From Altererythrobacter sp. CAU 1644 (GTDB taxonomy: Bacteria > Pseudomonadota > Alphaproteobacteria > Sphingomonadales > Sphingomonadaceae): a stretch of 64,000 nucleotides of DNA. The stretch is from contig NZ_CP121106.1 in NCBI RefSeq assembly GCF_029623755.1, forward strand, positions 1,747,001-1,811,000. Reading direction: 5' to 3'. The stretch's first letter is position 1, and each line of letters begins with the position of its first letter. The notes beneath the pieces were generated by a model. The model had not been told where the DNA came from and ran no database searches. It was given only the letters and a program-made list of their open reading frames with translations. This document shows positions 1 through 7,576 of the stretch, piece by piece. The position numbers and the translations under genes are program-made.

Positions 1-188
1 CGGATGATGTCCGCGCCTGCATCCTCGCAGCGGCGAATCTGATCGATCGTCGCGACCGCATCCTCGGTCGGCGTGTTGGTCATGGTTTGCACGGTGATCG
101 GCGCATCGCCGCCCACGGGGACGTTACCGACCATGATCTGGCGGCTCTTGCGACGCATGATGTCGCGCCAAGGTCTGATGGAAGACAT
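1..188 (-). CDS. ispG: IspG (GcpE), 5' end only
   Basis: The first 62 codons of 4-hydroxy-3-methylbut-2-en-1-yl diphosphate synthase, the iron-sulfur enzyme of the penultimate step of the MEP isoprenoid pathway. The visible N-terminus reads [20 protein letters not shown], followed by the family hallmark [19 protein letters not shown] and then a stretch matching the start of the TIM barrel ([15 protein letters not shown]). The start ATG is at 188. The remainder, including the C-terminal cysteine cluster, lies outside the window. Family assignment is strong because the N-terminal motif is highly specific. Confidence 0.9.
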   Translation of the reverse strand, partial: MSSIRPWRDIMRRKSRQIMVGNVPVGGDAPITVQTMTNTPTEDAVATIDQIRRCEDAGADII

Positions 189-329
189 GACCGGGCATAT
201 AGTCACGCGCACATGAAGGGGCAATGACATGGGCGACAGCTCTGAACCGCGCGCCGCTTCGACGAACGGCAAACTATCGACTACAAGCGTAATTGTCAGA
301 TCGACATCTTGACGGCAAAGTCCTGCGCC

Positions 330-1433
330 ATGAACGGAAAAATCAAGCTCATGAGTTACGGCGCCCTGATCGCCGCAGGACTCGCTTCGCAACTGGCATT
401 CGCATCGGAAGATGGATCGACCGATAGTGCGGCCTCCTGCGCGACCGCGGTGGCCAATTCGAGCGAGGCGACCGCTTGCGCATTGGCCAGCGAACTGGAG
501 CGGGGCTTCGTCTATCCCGCAGTCGGCGAGCGATATGCCGCGATGCTCCGCGGGAATGTAGCGAGTGGTGCCTACGCCTCGCTCGGGGGCCGGGAACTGG
601 CGGAGCGCCTGACCAGCGATTTGCAGGCGGTCCAGTCCGACGGCCATTTGCGCGTCAGCGTCGCCGAGGCCGACGCGGAACATCAACCGCGGGCAGGTTC
701 GGGAGAACGCCCGAGCATGGTCGAACAGCCGGGCTGGATCGCGCCAGGAATCGCTTTCGTGCGGTTCAACGGTTTCCCGGGCGACAGCGCTGTCACGGCT
801 GAGGCCGCGAAATTCATGGAGGAGCACAAGGAAGCGGAAGCGATCATCTTCGACATCCGCACCAATGGCGGCGGCGGAATCGACCAGATGGACGTTATCT
901 TCCCCTGGTTGTTCGACAAGCCCACGCGATTGGTGACCATGGCGACACGCCGATCGATCGACGAGGAAATGGGCAGCATGTTCGGCAACCCGACCCTGAT
1001 CGAATCCGGCTCAACTCCGCAGGAAGTCGTCCGCGAACATTGGATCGCCCCCAACGAGCATGGCGAATTGCGTGACGCCAGGGTCTATGTTCTCACCGGC
1101 CCGCGAACGGGTTCAGCGGCAGAGCACTTTGCGCTCGCAATGAAGCATACCGGACGCGCCACGCTGGTGGGGGAGGCGACCTATGGTGCCAACCATTTCG
1201 GCGGCGAGAATCTTCTGCCCGGCGGGTTCACGGTTTTCGTACCGGTCGGGCGAACTTACGATCCGGTCACCGGCAAGGACTGGGAAGGCGACGGTGTGGC
1301 CCCCGATGTCGAGGTGTCCGTCGAGCAGGCGCTCGAGTGGGTCCTGCGGCAAGAGGGTATCCCGGCCGACGAGGCCAAGACCTTGTCGGACGCGCGGACA
1401 CCCAAGCGCCCATTGCGCAAGAAAGCCAGCTAA
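330..1433 (+). CDS. S41-family (C-terminal processing type) peptidase, exported
   Basis: A 367-residue protein with an N-terminal signal-like hydrophobic segment ([19 protein letters not shown]) and a single S41 fold. The conserved FDIRTNGGG strand-turn is at about 174-182, and the nucleophile region TGSAAE, with the likely catalytic serine, at about 262. It is followed by GEATYGA and a C-terminal [10 protein letters not shown], as in interphotoreceptor-retinoid-binding-protein-like S41 enzymes. No PDZ domain is evident, so it is shorter than classical CtpA/Prc. I prefer ATG 330 over the in-frame TTG at 309 because it gives a compact signal peptide. It is probably periplasmic; the substrate is unknown. 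It is divergent from ispG and convergent with the NrsF gene. Confidence 0.75.
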   Translation: MNGKIKLMSYGALIAAGLASQLAFASEDGSTDSAASCATAVANSSEATACALASELERGFVYPAVGERYAAMLRGNVASGAYASLGGRELAERLTSDLQAVQSDGHLRVSVAEADAEHQPRAGSGERPSMVEQPGWIAPGIAFVRFNGFPGDSAVTAEAAKFMEEHKEAEAIIFDIRTNGGGGIDQMDVIFPWLFDKPTRLVTMATRRSIDEEMGSMFGNPTLIESGSTPQEVVREHWIAPNEHGELRDARVYVLTGPRTGSAAEHFALAMKHTGRATLVGEATYGANHFGGENLLPGGFTVFVPVGRTYDPVTGKDWEGDGVAPDVEVSVEQALEWVLRQEGIPADEAKTLSDARTPKRPLRKKAS

Positions 1434-1441
1434 TCGGCGCC

Positions 1442-2083
1442 TTACCAGTTGACCAAGCGTGGGATTGCGAGCCTGCCGATAACGGCGGTGATCGCGACGG
1501 GCAGGACATGCCAGATACCCAGGTGCGTCACCGTCGTCAGCGGGCACGAGAGGCCATAGGCAACCCCGCCCAGTGCTCCGGCTGCGAGGCCGGTGAACCA
1601 GCCCGCCTTCTCAAGCGAGACGGGGGCACCACGCCGCAGCCAATAGAGCAGCGCACCGCCCGTCACGGTCGAGGCGATGAGCGAGGAGGTGAGGCAGTGG
1701 ATCGAAACCGGGTCCATTAGCGCGCTCGGACCGTGGCCATGCGGGATGACGCTGATGATCGCGGCGACGGGCAGGATACCGACCATCGCCGCCGCCCAAT
1801 TGGGCGCATCGTGGCGGGCACCGACGTGCGGCGATGCCATGGCGACGACGGCGCTCGCGCTCGCCAGCCCGAGCAACAGCAGCAGGCCGTTGGTAATCCA
1901 GAAGAACGGCTCTGCCTCTCCGCTGAGAATGCCGGCCCATAGCCCCTGGAAGAAGGATACGCCCAGCACGGTGGCCAGCACCGCGAGGGTCACAAGCACC
2001 GCTCCGTCCCGGGCGCTAAAACCCCGCACGGGTGCGAGGTCATCGGCGAGTCCAGCGATGAGGTTGTCTCGGTCGCGCTTCAT
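1442..2083 (-). CDS. nrsF: NrsF-type (DUF1109) membrane anti-sigma factor
   Basis: A 213-residue protein with about six hydrophobic segments and the Gly/Ala-rich loops of the DUF1109/NrsF family. In Caulobacter, NrsF holds ECF sigma-F inactive at the membrane until heavy metals are sensed (established for that organism). It begins one base after the sigma stop codon, so the two are translationally linked. I chose ATG 2083 over the upstream TTG at 2101. Two cysteines are visible, in IHCLTSS and GLSCPLT, which could serve metal sensing as proposed for Caulobacter NrsF; that role is inference here. It is the last gene of the leftward bufferin operon, so the regulator pair is co-expressed with its own target. 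Confidence 0.85.
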   Translation of the reverse strand: MKRDRDNLIAGLADDLAPVRGFSARDGAVLVTLAVLATVLGVSFFQGLWAGILSGEAEPFFWITNGLLLLLGLASASAVVAMASPHVGARHDAPNWAAAMVGILPVAAIISVIPHGHGPSALMDPVSIHCLTSSLIASTVTGGALLYWLRRGAPVSLEKAGWFTGLAAGALGGVAYGLSCPLTTVTHLGIWHVLPVAITAVIGRLAIPRLVNW

Positions 2084-2084
2084 T

Positions 2085-2615
2085 CTAGTCTGCTTTCTCA
2101 ATTAGCGCGGACATTCGCTTCAGTCCGCGATGGATATTCACTTTGACGAGGCTTTCGCTCTGCCCCGTTCGTTCGGAGGCTTCGCTGATCGAGAGCCCCT
2201 CGATCTTGACGAGTTCGATTACTTCGACCTGCTTGGGCGGGAGATGGACGAACAGCCGCTCGAGGCTGACCCGCGCTTCCACCACGTCTTCGTCGCTGTC
2301 CTGGACTCCGTGCCCGTCCTCGAGCAGATCGCTCTCGTGCTTGTAGACCTTGCGCAGATGATCGACCCAGCGATAGCGGGCGATGGCAGCCAGCCACGGC
2401 AGGAACGGGCGCGAAATATCGTAGCTCGACCGCTTGTTGTGCAGCGCCAGGAGCACGTCCTGCACCAGATCGTCGAGTTGGGTCGGCGGAACGCGGCGCC
2501 GGAAATAGCGCTCCAGCCACATGCCCGCTTCCGACAGCAACACGTTATAGGCGGCCTTGTCGCCTTTTTGCGTCGCAGCCATCAGGCGGGCGAATGTGGC
2601 TTCTTCGGCAATCAC
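2085..2615 (-). CDS. sigF: ECF sigma factor, SigF type (metal stress)
   Basis: A 176-residue sigma-70 family protein. Region 2 (about 20-90) contains LDDLVQDVLLALH and region 4 (about 115-170) contains LPPKQVEVIELVKIEGLSIS with a helix-turn-helix. It starts with GTG at 2615, overlapping the stop of the DoxX gene in a GTGA junction, and the NrsF anti-sigma gene follows directly. The pairing with NrsF plus flanking DUF2282, DoxX and DUF692 genes matches the Caulobacter sigma-F copper/cadmium/chromium regulon. Promoters of the exact form known for that sigma factor lie in the locus, so positive autoregulation is likely. The next-best reading is a generic ECF factor, but context argues against it. 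Confidence 0.9.
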   Translation of the reverse strand: MIAEEATFARLMAATQKGDKAAYNVLLSEAGMWLERYFRRRVPPTQLDDLVQDVLLALHNKRSSYDISRPFLPWLAAIARYRWVDHLRKVYKHESDLLEDGHGVQDSDEDVVEARVSLERLFVHLPPKQVEVIELVKIEGLSISEASERTGQSESLVKVNIHRGLKRMSALIEKAD

Positions 2616-3070
2616 TGACCGCGCACCTTAGCGATGGCATGGTGGAGCGAGAAGATGCCCGCGCCGCGCGCAATCAGCACCAGTGCCATGGCCACCCACA
2701 GGATATGCACGGCCCACCAGGCTTCGGGATAGACGAAGAACTGGATCACCAGCGTCATGCCGAGCAGCGACAGGGCGGAAAACCGGGTCGCCAGTCCCAG
2801 CACGAGCAGGATCGGGAATGTATGCTCGGCATAGGTCGCCATTGGCGCGGCAAAATCGGCCGGGATGGGGACACCGGCATACTCGTTCTCGAACAGGAAG
2901 TAGGTGGTGTCGCTGATCTCGAGCCAGCTCCCTTCCTCCACCTTGCTGCGGCCCGAGCGCCAGAAGATTCCGGCGAAGGCGACGCGGGTGAAGAGCAGCG
3001 CAAGCCCCTCGAACCAGCGGCTGGTCGCGAGCGCGACCAGTCGGTCATAAAGAGATACCAGGCTGCTCAT
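2612..3070 (-). CDS. DoxX family membrane protein (BufD-like)
   Basis: A 152-residue DoxX-family protein with four predicted membrane helices (for example ALLFTRVAFAGIFW and a FPILLVLGLATRF region). DoxX proteins commonly accompany DUF2282 and DUF692 genes in bufferin operons, where the member is called BufD; its biochemical role is not settled. It lies 29 bp after bufA1 and overlaps the sigma gene by four bases, so it belongs to the leftward transcript. The start ATG is at 3070. The family call is firm; the functional link to bufferin maturation or electron supply is inference from gene context. Confidence 0.8.
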   Translation of the reverse strand: MSSLVSLYDRLVALATSRWFEGLALLFTRVAFAGIFWRSGRSKVEEGSWLEISDTTYFLFENEYAGVPIPADFAAPMATYAEHTFPILLVLGLATRFSALSLLGMTLVIQFFVYPEAWWAVHILWVAMALVLIARGAGIFSLHHAIAKVRGQ

Positions 3071-3099
3071 GCGTCACCTCCAGTCCCGAAATGGCTTCC

Positions 3100-3381
3100 T
3101 CAGCGCTTGATCGGCTTGAGCGAACCGTTGCCCTTGGGCGTCTTGGTCGTTTCGCAGCTGCCCTTCTTGACCAGCTTCCAGGCATCGCCCTGGTAGTCGC
3201 GGGTCGAAGTGCCGGCGCAGCTGGTGCCGGGGCCTGCGGCGCAATCGTTCTCGCCCGCCTTGGCGACGCCATAGCATTTTTCCATCGGTGCCTTCTGCGC
3301 GGCAGCGGGAGTGGCGGTCAGGCCAGCGGTGATGCCGGCAGCGAGGGCGAGGCCGGCCATGTGTGCGATCTTGGTGTTCAT
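3100..3381 (-). CDS. bufA1: BufA1-type bufferin precursor (DUF2282), copper-binding RiPP
   Basis: A 93-residue secreted precursor: a signal peptide of about 29 residues ending in ATPAAAQ, then a mature part with four cysteines at 36, 47, 55 and 76 in the DUF2282 pattern ([21 protein letters not shown]). In characterised bufferins, two cysteines are converted to thiooxazoles by the MNIO enzyme BufB with BufC, and the peptide binds copper in the periplasm. It is the first gene of the leftward operon and lies directly downstream of a sigma-F-type promoter. No bufB or bufC lies on this strand, so modification would have to come from the divergent operon. The lysine-rich C-terminal tail is unmodified sequence of unknown use. 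Confidence 0.88.
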   Translation of the reverse strand: MNTKIAHMAGLALAAGITAGLTATPAAAQKAPMEKCYGVAKAGENDCAAGPGTSCAGTSTRDYQGDAWKLVKKGSCETTKTPKGNGSLKPIKR

Positions 3382-3443
3382 TTATTCTCTCCGAAGGGGT
3401 CGGTATGTCAGCGTCTCGGCGATGTGCCGGAACTGACTGCGAG

Positions 3444-3470
3444 TTCGCGCCGGTCCCTGCCAACGTTACA
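3444..3470 (-). promoter_or_regulatory. Sigma-F-type promoter for bufA1-doxX-sigF-nrsF
   Basis: On the minus strand, TGTAACG (3470-3464) is followed after exactly 16 bases by CGAA (3447-3444). The Caulobacter sigma-F consensus, as I recall it, is GTAACC-N16-CGAA. The predicted transcription start lies about 60 bases before the bufA1 start codon. Confidence 0.75.
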
Positions 3471-3492
3471 GCCGGCGAAAAATTTTCCTGCC

Positions 3493-3519
3493 TGTAACCC
3501 CGATCCTTCGCGTTCCGAA
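3493..3519 (+). promoter_or_regulatory. Sigma-F-type promoter for bufA2-bufB-bufC
   Basis: TGTAACC (3493-3499), a 16-base spacer, then CGAA (3516-3519): an exact match to the sigma-F type consensus. The predicted start lies about 40 bases before the bufA2 ATG. The -35 elements of this promoter and its divergent partner are only 22 bp apart. Confidence 0.8.
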
Positions 3520-3562
3520 CCAGCCCATGCCCAATCAGGGGCACGAGATTTGGAGAGCAAGA

Positions 3563-3850
3563 ATGAACATCGATTCCCGCAAGGCCACTTTCGCAGCGCT
3601 CGCAGGTGCAATCGCGCTGTCTTCGGCAGCAGCCTTTGCCGCCGAAGCCCCCGCCGGAAGCAAGGGCGGCGCGATCAACAGCGACGACAAGGTTCATTGT
3701 TATGGCGTTCACAGCTGCAAGGGCCAGGCTGACTGCGCCACCACCGAGAACGCCTGCAAGGGCCAGAACGAATGCAAGGGCCACGGCTTCAAGGCCATGA
3801 AGGCTGGCGAATGCCTGACCGCAGGCGGAACGATCGGCGATCTGGGCTGA
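3563..3850 (+). CDS. BufA2-like cysteine-rich bufferin precursor
   Basis: A 95-residue secreted peptide: a signal peptide to about residue 27 (SSAAAFA), then six cysteines at 46, 52, 58, 65, 71 and 84, three of them in CKG motifs (SCKG, ACKG, ECKG). This spacing differs from DUF2282 and resembles the second class of small MNIO substrates with repeated CKG/CxG units. It lies immediately upstream of bufB and bufC and behind its own sigma-F-type promoter. I chose ATG 3563, preceded by GGAGAG, over an upstream in-frame ATG at 3527, which would place the start essentially at the predicted transcription start and spoil the signal peptide. The role as a copper-buffering RiPP precursor is inferred from context and pattern. 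Confidence 0.8.
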   Translation: MNIDSRKATFAALAGAIALSSAAAFAAEAPAGSKGGAINSDDKVHCYGVHSCKGQADCATTENACKGQNECKGHGFKAMKAGECLTAGGTIGDLG

Positions 3851-3868
3851 CCCAAACAGATCGCCAAG

Positions 3869-3913
3869 GTGACCCGGCGTCGGACCCCCTCATCCCCCGT
3901 GACGCCGGGTCAC
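3869..3913 (+). promoter_or_regulatory. 13-bp perfect hairpin between bufA2 and bufB
   Basis: GTGACCCGGCGTC (3869-3881) and its exact reverse complement (3901-3913) enclose a 19-base C-rich loop. No T-run follows, so it is better read as an intercistronic stabiliser or partial attenuator, which would raise precursor over enzyme, than as a full terminator. Confidence 0.7.
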
Positions 3914-3939
3914 CACTCATCTAGAGTGGCCATTACAGC

Positions 3940-4779
3940 ATGAACGCGATTGTCCCCTTCGACGGTTTCGGCCTCGGCTTGCGCCGTACGCACTACGCCG
4001 AGTTTCTCGATGGCGAGGTGGCGGTCGATTTCGTCGAGGTCATCAGCGAAAACTACATGGTCGATGGCGGCAAACCGCTCCGCGTGCTTGAAGAGGTGCG
4101 CGAGAAACACCCCGTCATCCTGCATGGCGTTTCCATGTCGATCGGTTCCGCCGGCGGCGTCGATGCAGGCTATCTCGACAAGTTGAAACAACTCGAGCGG
4201 CGGATCGACCCACTATGGGTCTCCGACCATCTGTGCTGGACCCGCACCAGCGCCCACAACAGCCATGATCTGCTGCCGTTGCCGCTGACGGGTGAGGCAC
4301 TAGAGGTGGTCTGCGCCAATATCGAACGCGCGCAGGACCATCTCGGTCGCGCGATGCTGTTCGAAAACCCGTCGAGCTATCTGACCTTTCCCGAGGATGA
4401 GATGACCGAGTGGGAATTCCTGTCCGAGATGGCCCGGCGCACCGGCTGCTCTCTGCTGCTCGACGTCAACAACATCTACGTCAGCGCTCAGAACCACGGC
4501 TTCTCTGCCGAAGATTACGTTGAAGGGCTGCCGCTCGAACGGGTGCGCCAGATCCACCTCGCCGGCCACACTCCCGGCGAGATCATCATCGACACCCACG
4601 ACCGCGAGGTCTGCGACGAAGTCTGGGCGCTCTATGCCAAGGCGATGGCATTACTGCCGCACGGCGTCGCCACCATGATCGAGCGCGATGACAAGATCCC
4701 GCCGCTGCCCGAGCTGTTGGTGGAGCTGGACAACGCGCGCGAACTGGCGCGGAGCGCGCGACCGAGCGTCGCAGCATGA
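3940..4779 (+). CDS. bufB: BufB, multinuclear non-heme iron oxidative enzyme (MNIO, DUF692)
   Basis: A 279-residue DUF692 TIM-barrel protein, the family of MbnB and bufferin-modifying enzymes, which use an iron cluster and O2 to rearrange cysteines in precursor peptides. Conserved metal-ligand strands are visible: ILHGVSMSIG, VSDHLCW, LFENPSSY, LLLDVNNIYVS, QIHLAGH and MIERDD. Length is normal for the family. It overlaps bufC by an ATGA junction. It is the only MNIO gene in the window, although two unlike precursor genes flank it. The substrate assignment (one or both peptides) is inference. Confidence 0.9.
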   Translation: MNAIVPFDGFGLGLRRTHYAEFLDGEVAVDFVEVISENYMVDGGKPLRVLEEVREKHPVILHGVSMSIGSAGGVDAGYLDKLKQLERRIDPLWVSDHLCWTRTSAHNSHDLLPLPLTGEALEVVCANIERAQDHLGRAMLFENPSSYLTFPEDEMTEWEFLSEMARRTGCSLLLDVNNIYVSAQNHGFSAEDYVEGLPLERVRQIHLAGHTPGEIIIDTHDREVCDEVWALYAKAMALLPHGVATMIERDDKIPPLPELLVELDNARELARSARPSVAA

Positions 4780-5558
4780 GCCTCGCGGCAAAACAGGCTG
4801 CCTTCATGGCTCAGGTACTGGACGAGGACGCCCCGACCGTCCCGGGCTTTGGCGAGCGCCATGAAGCCGGGCTTGCGATCTATCGCAACAATTATCGCGG
4901 CGCCCTGGTCGAGGCGCTGCGCAGCACCTACGAGCGAACCGCGCGCTGGGTGGGCGAGGATGCCTTCCGCCAGGCTGCCGCTCATCATCTCATCACGCAC
5001 CCGCCAACGAGCTGGACGATCGACGAGGCCGGCCGCGGTTTCGATAGCACCTGTGCCGAACTCTTCGCCAAGGATCCCGAAGTCGCGGAACTGGCCTGGC
5101 TCGAATGGGCGATGCTCGACGTCTTTACGGGCGAAGACATTGCGCCGCTCGATCCGGAGGGATTTGCCCGATCCACCGCGAGCTTCAACGACGAGGATTG
5201 GGCCGGGATGCGGGTATCCTTCCTTCCCGGTGCGGTATCCCGTCAGGTCGGCCATGACCTGCGCAAGCTGTGGACTGCGCTCAAGGATGAGGAGTTCGAG
5301 CGGCCGGCGGATTTCTCCGGTGAGGGCAGGGGCGTCATCGTCTGGCGCGAGGGCGAACGACCGACCTTCCTGATGGTCGAGGCCGATGAGGTCCACGCCT
5401 TCGAACTGGCGCGCGAAGGCATGCCTTATGGCGAACTGTGCCTTGCACTGGCTGGCGAGGATGCATCGCCTGAAGCCATGCAGGATGCAGCCATGCGGGC
5501 TGGGGCCATGCTTGGCCGCTGGCTCAACGAAGGATTGATCGCGCAAGTCTTTGCTTGA
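4776..5558 (+). CDS. bufC: BufC, DUF2063-family partner of BufB
   Basis: A 260-residue protein with the DUF2063 N-terminal helical domain (about 5-95; IYRNNYRGALVEALRSTY is characteristic) followed by a C-terminal region of about 150 residues. Despite its annotation as putative DNA-binding, this family acts as the peptide-binding partner of DUF692 enzymes in methanobactin-like and bufferin pathways. The start ATG overlaps the bufB stop by four bases, so the two proteins are probably made in a fixed ratio. No further maturation gene follows. Confidence 0.85.
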   Translation: MSLAAKQAAFMAQVLDEDAPTVPGFGERHEAGLAIYRNNYRGALVEALRSTYERTARWVGEDAFRQAAAHHLITHPPTSWTIDEAGRGFDSTCAELFAKDPEVAELAWLEWAMLDVFTGEDIAPLDPEGFARSTASFNDEDWAGMRVSFLPGAVSRQVGHDLRKLWTALKDEEFERPADFSGEGRGVIVWREGERPTFLMVEADEVHAFELAREGMPYGELCLALAGEDASPEAMQDAAMRAGAMLGRWLNEGLIAQVFA

Positions 5559-5589
5559 CGGTCGCGGCGGGTGCAGCGAGCATCGCGGC

Positions 5590-6522
5590 ATGAGCGACAT
5601 CTTCGAGCTACGCGCGCGCAAGCCCAGCCTCCTCATGCGGCTGCTGACCTGGTTTGTTTCCAAGCAGCCCAAGGTCTTTCCGGACGATCCCGCAGAACTA
5701 CGTCACCTGTTGGCCACCCGTCCGGCGCCCGAAGACGCACCGATGCCGGACAAGTTCAACACTCGGTTCCAGGTCGAGCGCTGGCAGTGCGAGGGTCACG
5801 AATGCGTGACGCTGCATCCGCGGTCCGGGAAAGGCGAAGGGCACATTCTCTATTTCCACGGCGGTGGCTTCATCCTGCCGATCCTCGAGGTGCACTGGCC
5901 ATTGATTGCGGCGCTGATCGATACCACGGGGGCCAGCGTCTCTGTTCCGCTCTATCCGGTGGTTCCCGAAGCCGATCACTCGGCAGCAGAGGCGATGGCC
6001 GATGCGCTCTTCGCCAAGATCTCGCAGGACTGGTCGCCTGAAACCATTACCCTGATGGGCGACAGCGCGGGCGGGAATCTTGCTGCGGCATTGGCGTTGC
6101 GGCTGGCCGAGGCAGGCGGACCCCAGGCAGGGAAGCTGGTGCTGTTTGCTCCCTGGCTTGACGTTACCCTGTCAGACGAAGCTGCGCGGGGGATCGAGCC
6201 GCACGACATCATGCTGAGGGTCGACGCTTTGCGCGTCATGGGCGAAAAATGGGCAGGTGCCCGCGATCCAAGAGACGCGCTGGTAAGCCCGCTCTACGCC
6301 AGCCAGCAGCAGTTCTTGCAGCTGCCGCCGACCGCGATATTCCAGGGGCAGCACGATCTCTTCGTGGTCGATTGCCGCACCTACGCAAAGCGCGCGGCCG
6401 AAGCTGGCAAGCCGGTCAGGCTCTACGAATATGCCGGCGCGCCGCATGTCTTCATGGCTCTGCTGCCGACGCGCGAAGCAAAGGATTGCCTCCGGCTAGT
6501 GGCCGAATTCATGCGCGGTTGA
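5590..6522 (+). CDS. Alpha/beta hydrolase, hormone-sensitive-lipase family
   Basis: A 310-residue esterase/lipase-like protein. It shows the oxyanion-hole motif HGGGF (in ILYFHGGGFILP), the nucleophile elbow GDSAGG, an acid region near GQHDLFV and the catalytic histidine in GAPHVFMALLP, all in the order of HSL-type (alpha/beta hydrolase 3) enzymes. No signal peptide is seen, so it is likely cytosolic. I chose ATG 5590 over TTG 5551, which would overlap bufC. It lies 31 bp after bufC and may be read through from the bufferin operon, but nothing ties it to copper. The substrate is unknown. Confidence 0.8.
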   Translation: MSDIFELRARKPSLLMRLLTWFVSKQPKVFPDDPAELRHLLATRPAPEDAPMPDKFNTRFQVERWQCEGHECVTLHPRSGKGEGHILYFHGGGFILPILEVHWPLIAALIDTTGASVSVPLYPVVPEADHSAAEAMADALFAKISQDWSPETITLMGDSAGGNLAAALALRLAEAGGPQAGKLVLFAPWLDVTLSDEAARGIEPHDIMLRVDALRVMGEKWAGARDPRDALVSPLYASQQQFLQLPPTAIFQGQHDLFVVDCRTYAKRAAEAGKPVRLYEYAGAPHVFMALLPTREAKDCLRLVAEFMRG

Positions 6523-6529
6523 GCTCCTC

Positions 6530-7495
6530 CTAGTTGGAGAAGCTTTCGCCGACCAATTCCTCGCTCAGTGCCCACAGATCGTCGGCAGTTTGACGGTCCA
6601 CCGCGTAGGAGCGCACGCCCGAAGTGCGGCTGACGTCGTCTACCGGCGCGACGTGGCAGTCCTCGCAATAGACCCCGCCGCTTCCCTCAAGCTCGTCGGC
6701 GGTGGCAGCCCAGCATGTGGTCGCTGCCCCCTGTTCGACGGTTTTCATGGGTTGAGGCTCTTTCCCGTCGGCTTCGGCCGATTCCCGGATCCTTTGCATC
6801 AGTTCGGCAATGTCCTGCTCGCTGAGGTGCCGACCGAGATTGGTCGCGATTCCGCCCGGGTGGACCGCATAGGAATGAATGCCCCGGTCGGCGAAGCGTT
6901 GCTCCAGGCCGACGCTGAAGAGGACGTTGGCGGTCTTCGAATGGCCGTAGGATAGCCAGGGCTGGTATTCCCGGTTCTCGAAATTCGGATCGCTGAGGTC
7001 GACCGGCGCAATATGGTGGCCACGGCTCGACAGGTTGACGATGCGCTTGTCAGCGCCCTTCTCGACGAGCGGCATGAGGTGCTTGGTGAGCAGGAAATGG
7101 CCGAGATGATTGGTCCCGAACTGCACTTCGAACCCGTCTGCCGTATATGTCAGCGGGCAGGCCATGACCCCGGCGTTGTTGATGAGGAGGTCGATCTTGT
7201 CGAAGCGCTCGTTCGCTTCCTTGCCGCAGGCGCGCACGCTGTCGAGCGAGGCGAGGTCAACGACAATGGTGTCGACCTGATCGCTTGCCGATCCCGCGCG
7301 AATGGCGGCAGCGGCCTGGTCGAGCTTGGCTTGATCGCGCGCTGCGATCACCACATGAGCGCCTTTCGCGGCCATCGCCCGCGCCGTCTCCTGCCCAAGC
7401 CCGGAAGCGCCGCCGGTGATGAACACGGTCTTGCCGCTGAGGTCCTTGCCCGCGAGTACTTCGTCCGCAGTGCTGGTTGAACCGAACGCGCTCAT
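6530..7495 (-). CDS. Short-chain dehydrogenase/reductase
   Basis: A 321-residue classical-like SDR. The Rossmann glycine motif TGGASGLG is near residue 27, NNAG follows strand 4 (LLINNAGVM), and the catalytic triad is visible as the serine in NLSSRGH and YGHSK. Sequence style resembles retinol-dehydrogenase/WW-domain-oxidoreductase-like bacterial SDRs. The start ATG is at 7495. It is convergent with the hydrolase gene. The substrate cannot be inferred from the sequence. Confidence 0.85.
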   Translation of the reverse strand: MSAFGSTSTADEVLAGKDLSGKTVFITGGASGLGQETARAMAAKGAHVVIAARDQAKLDQAAAAIRAGSASDQVDTIVVDLASLDSVRACGKEANERFDKIDLLINNAGVMACPLTYTADGFEVQFGTNHLGHFLLTKHLMPLVEKGADKRIVNLSSRGHHIAPVDLSDPNFENREYQPWLSYGHSKTANVLFSVGLEQRFADRGIHSYAVHPGGIATNLGRHLSEQDIAELMQRIRESAEADGKEPQPMKTVEQGAATTCWAATADELEGSGGVYCEDCHVAPVDDVSRTSGVRSYAVDRQTADDLWALSEELVGESFSN

Positions 7496-7520
7496 CGACT
7501 TCTCCTCTCGGGCATGGAAA

Positions 7521-7549
7521 GGGGCGCGGTAGCATGGCCACCGCGCCCC
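7521..7549 (-). terminator. Hairpin terminator after the TM-helix protein gene
   Basis: A perfect 10-bp inverted repeat GGGGCGCGGT / ACCGCGCCCC with a 9-base loop, followed on the minus strand by TTTCC. It separates the upstream membrane gene from the SDR gene. The weak U-tract lowers confidence that it terminates efficiently. Confidence 0.5.
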
Positions 7550-7576
7550 GTCACTTGGGCAAGTCCCGCGTAAGGA

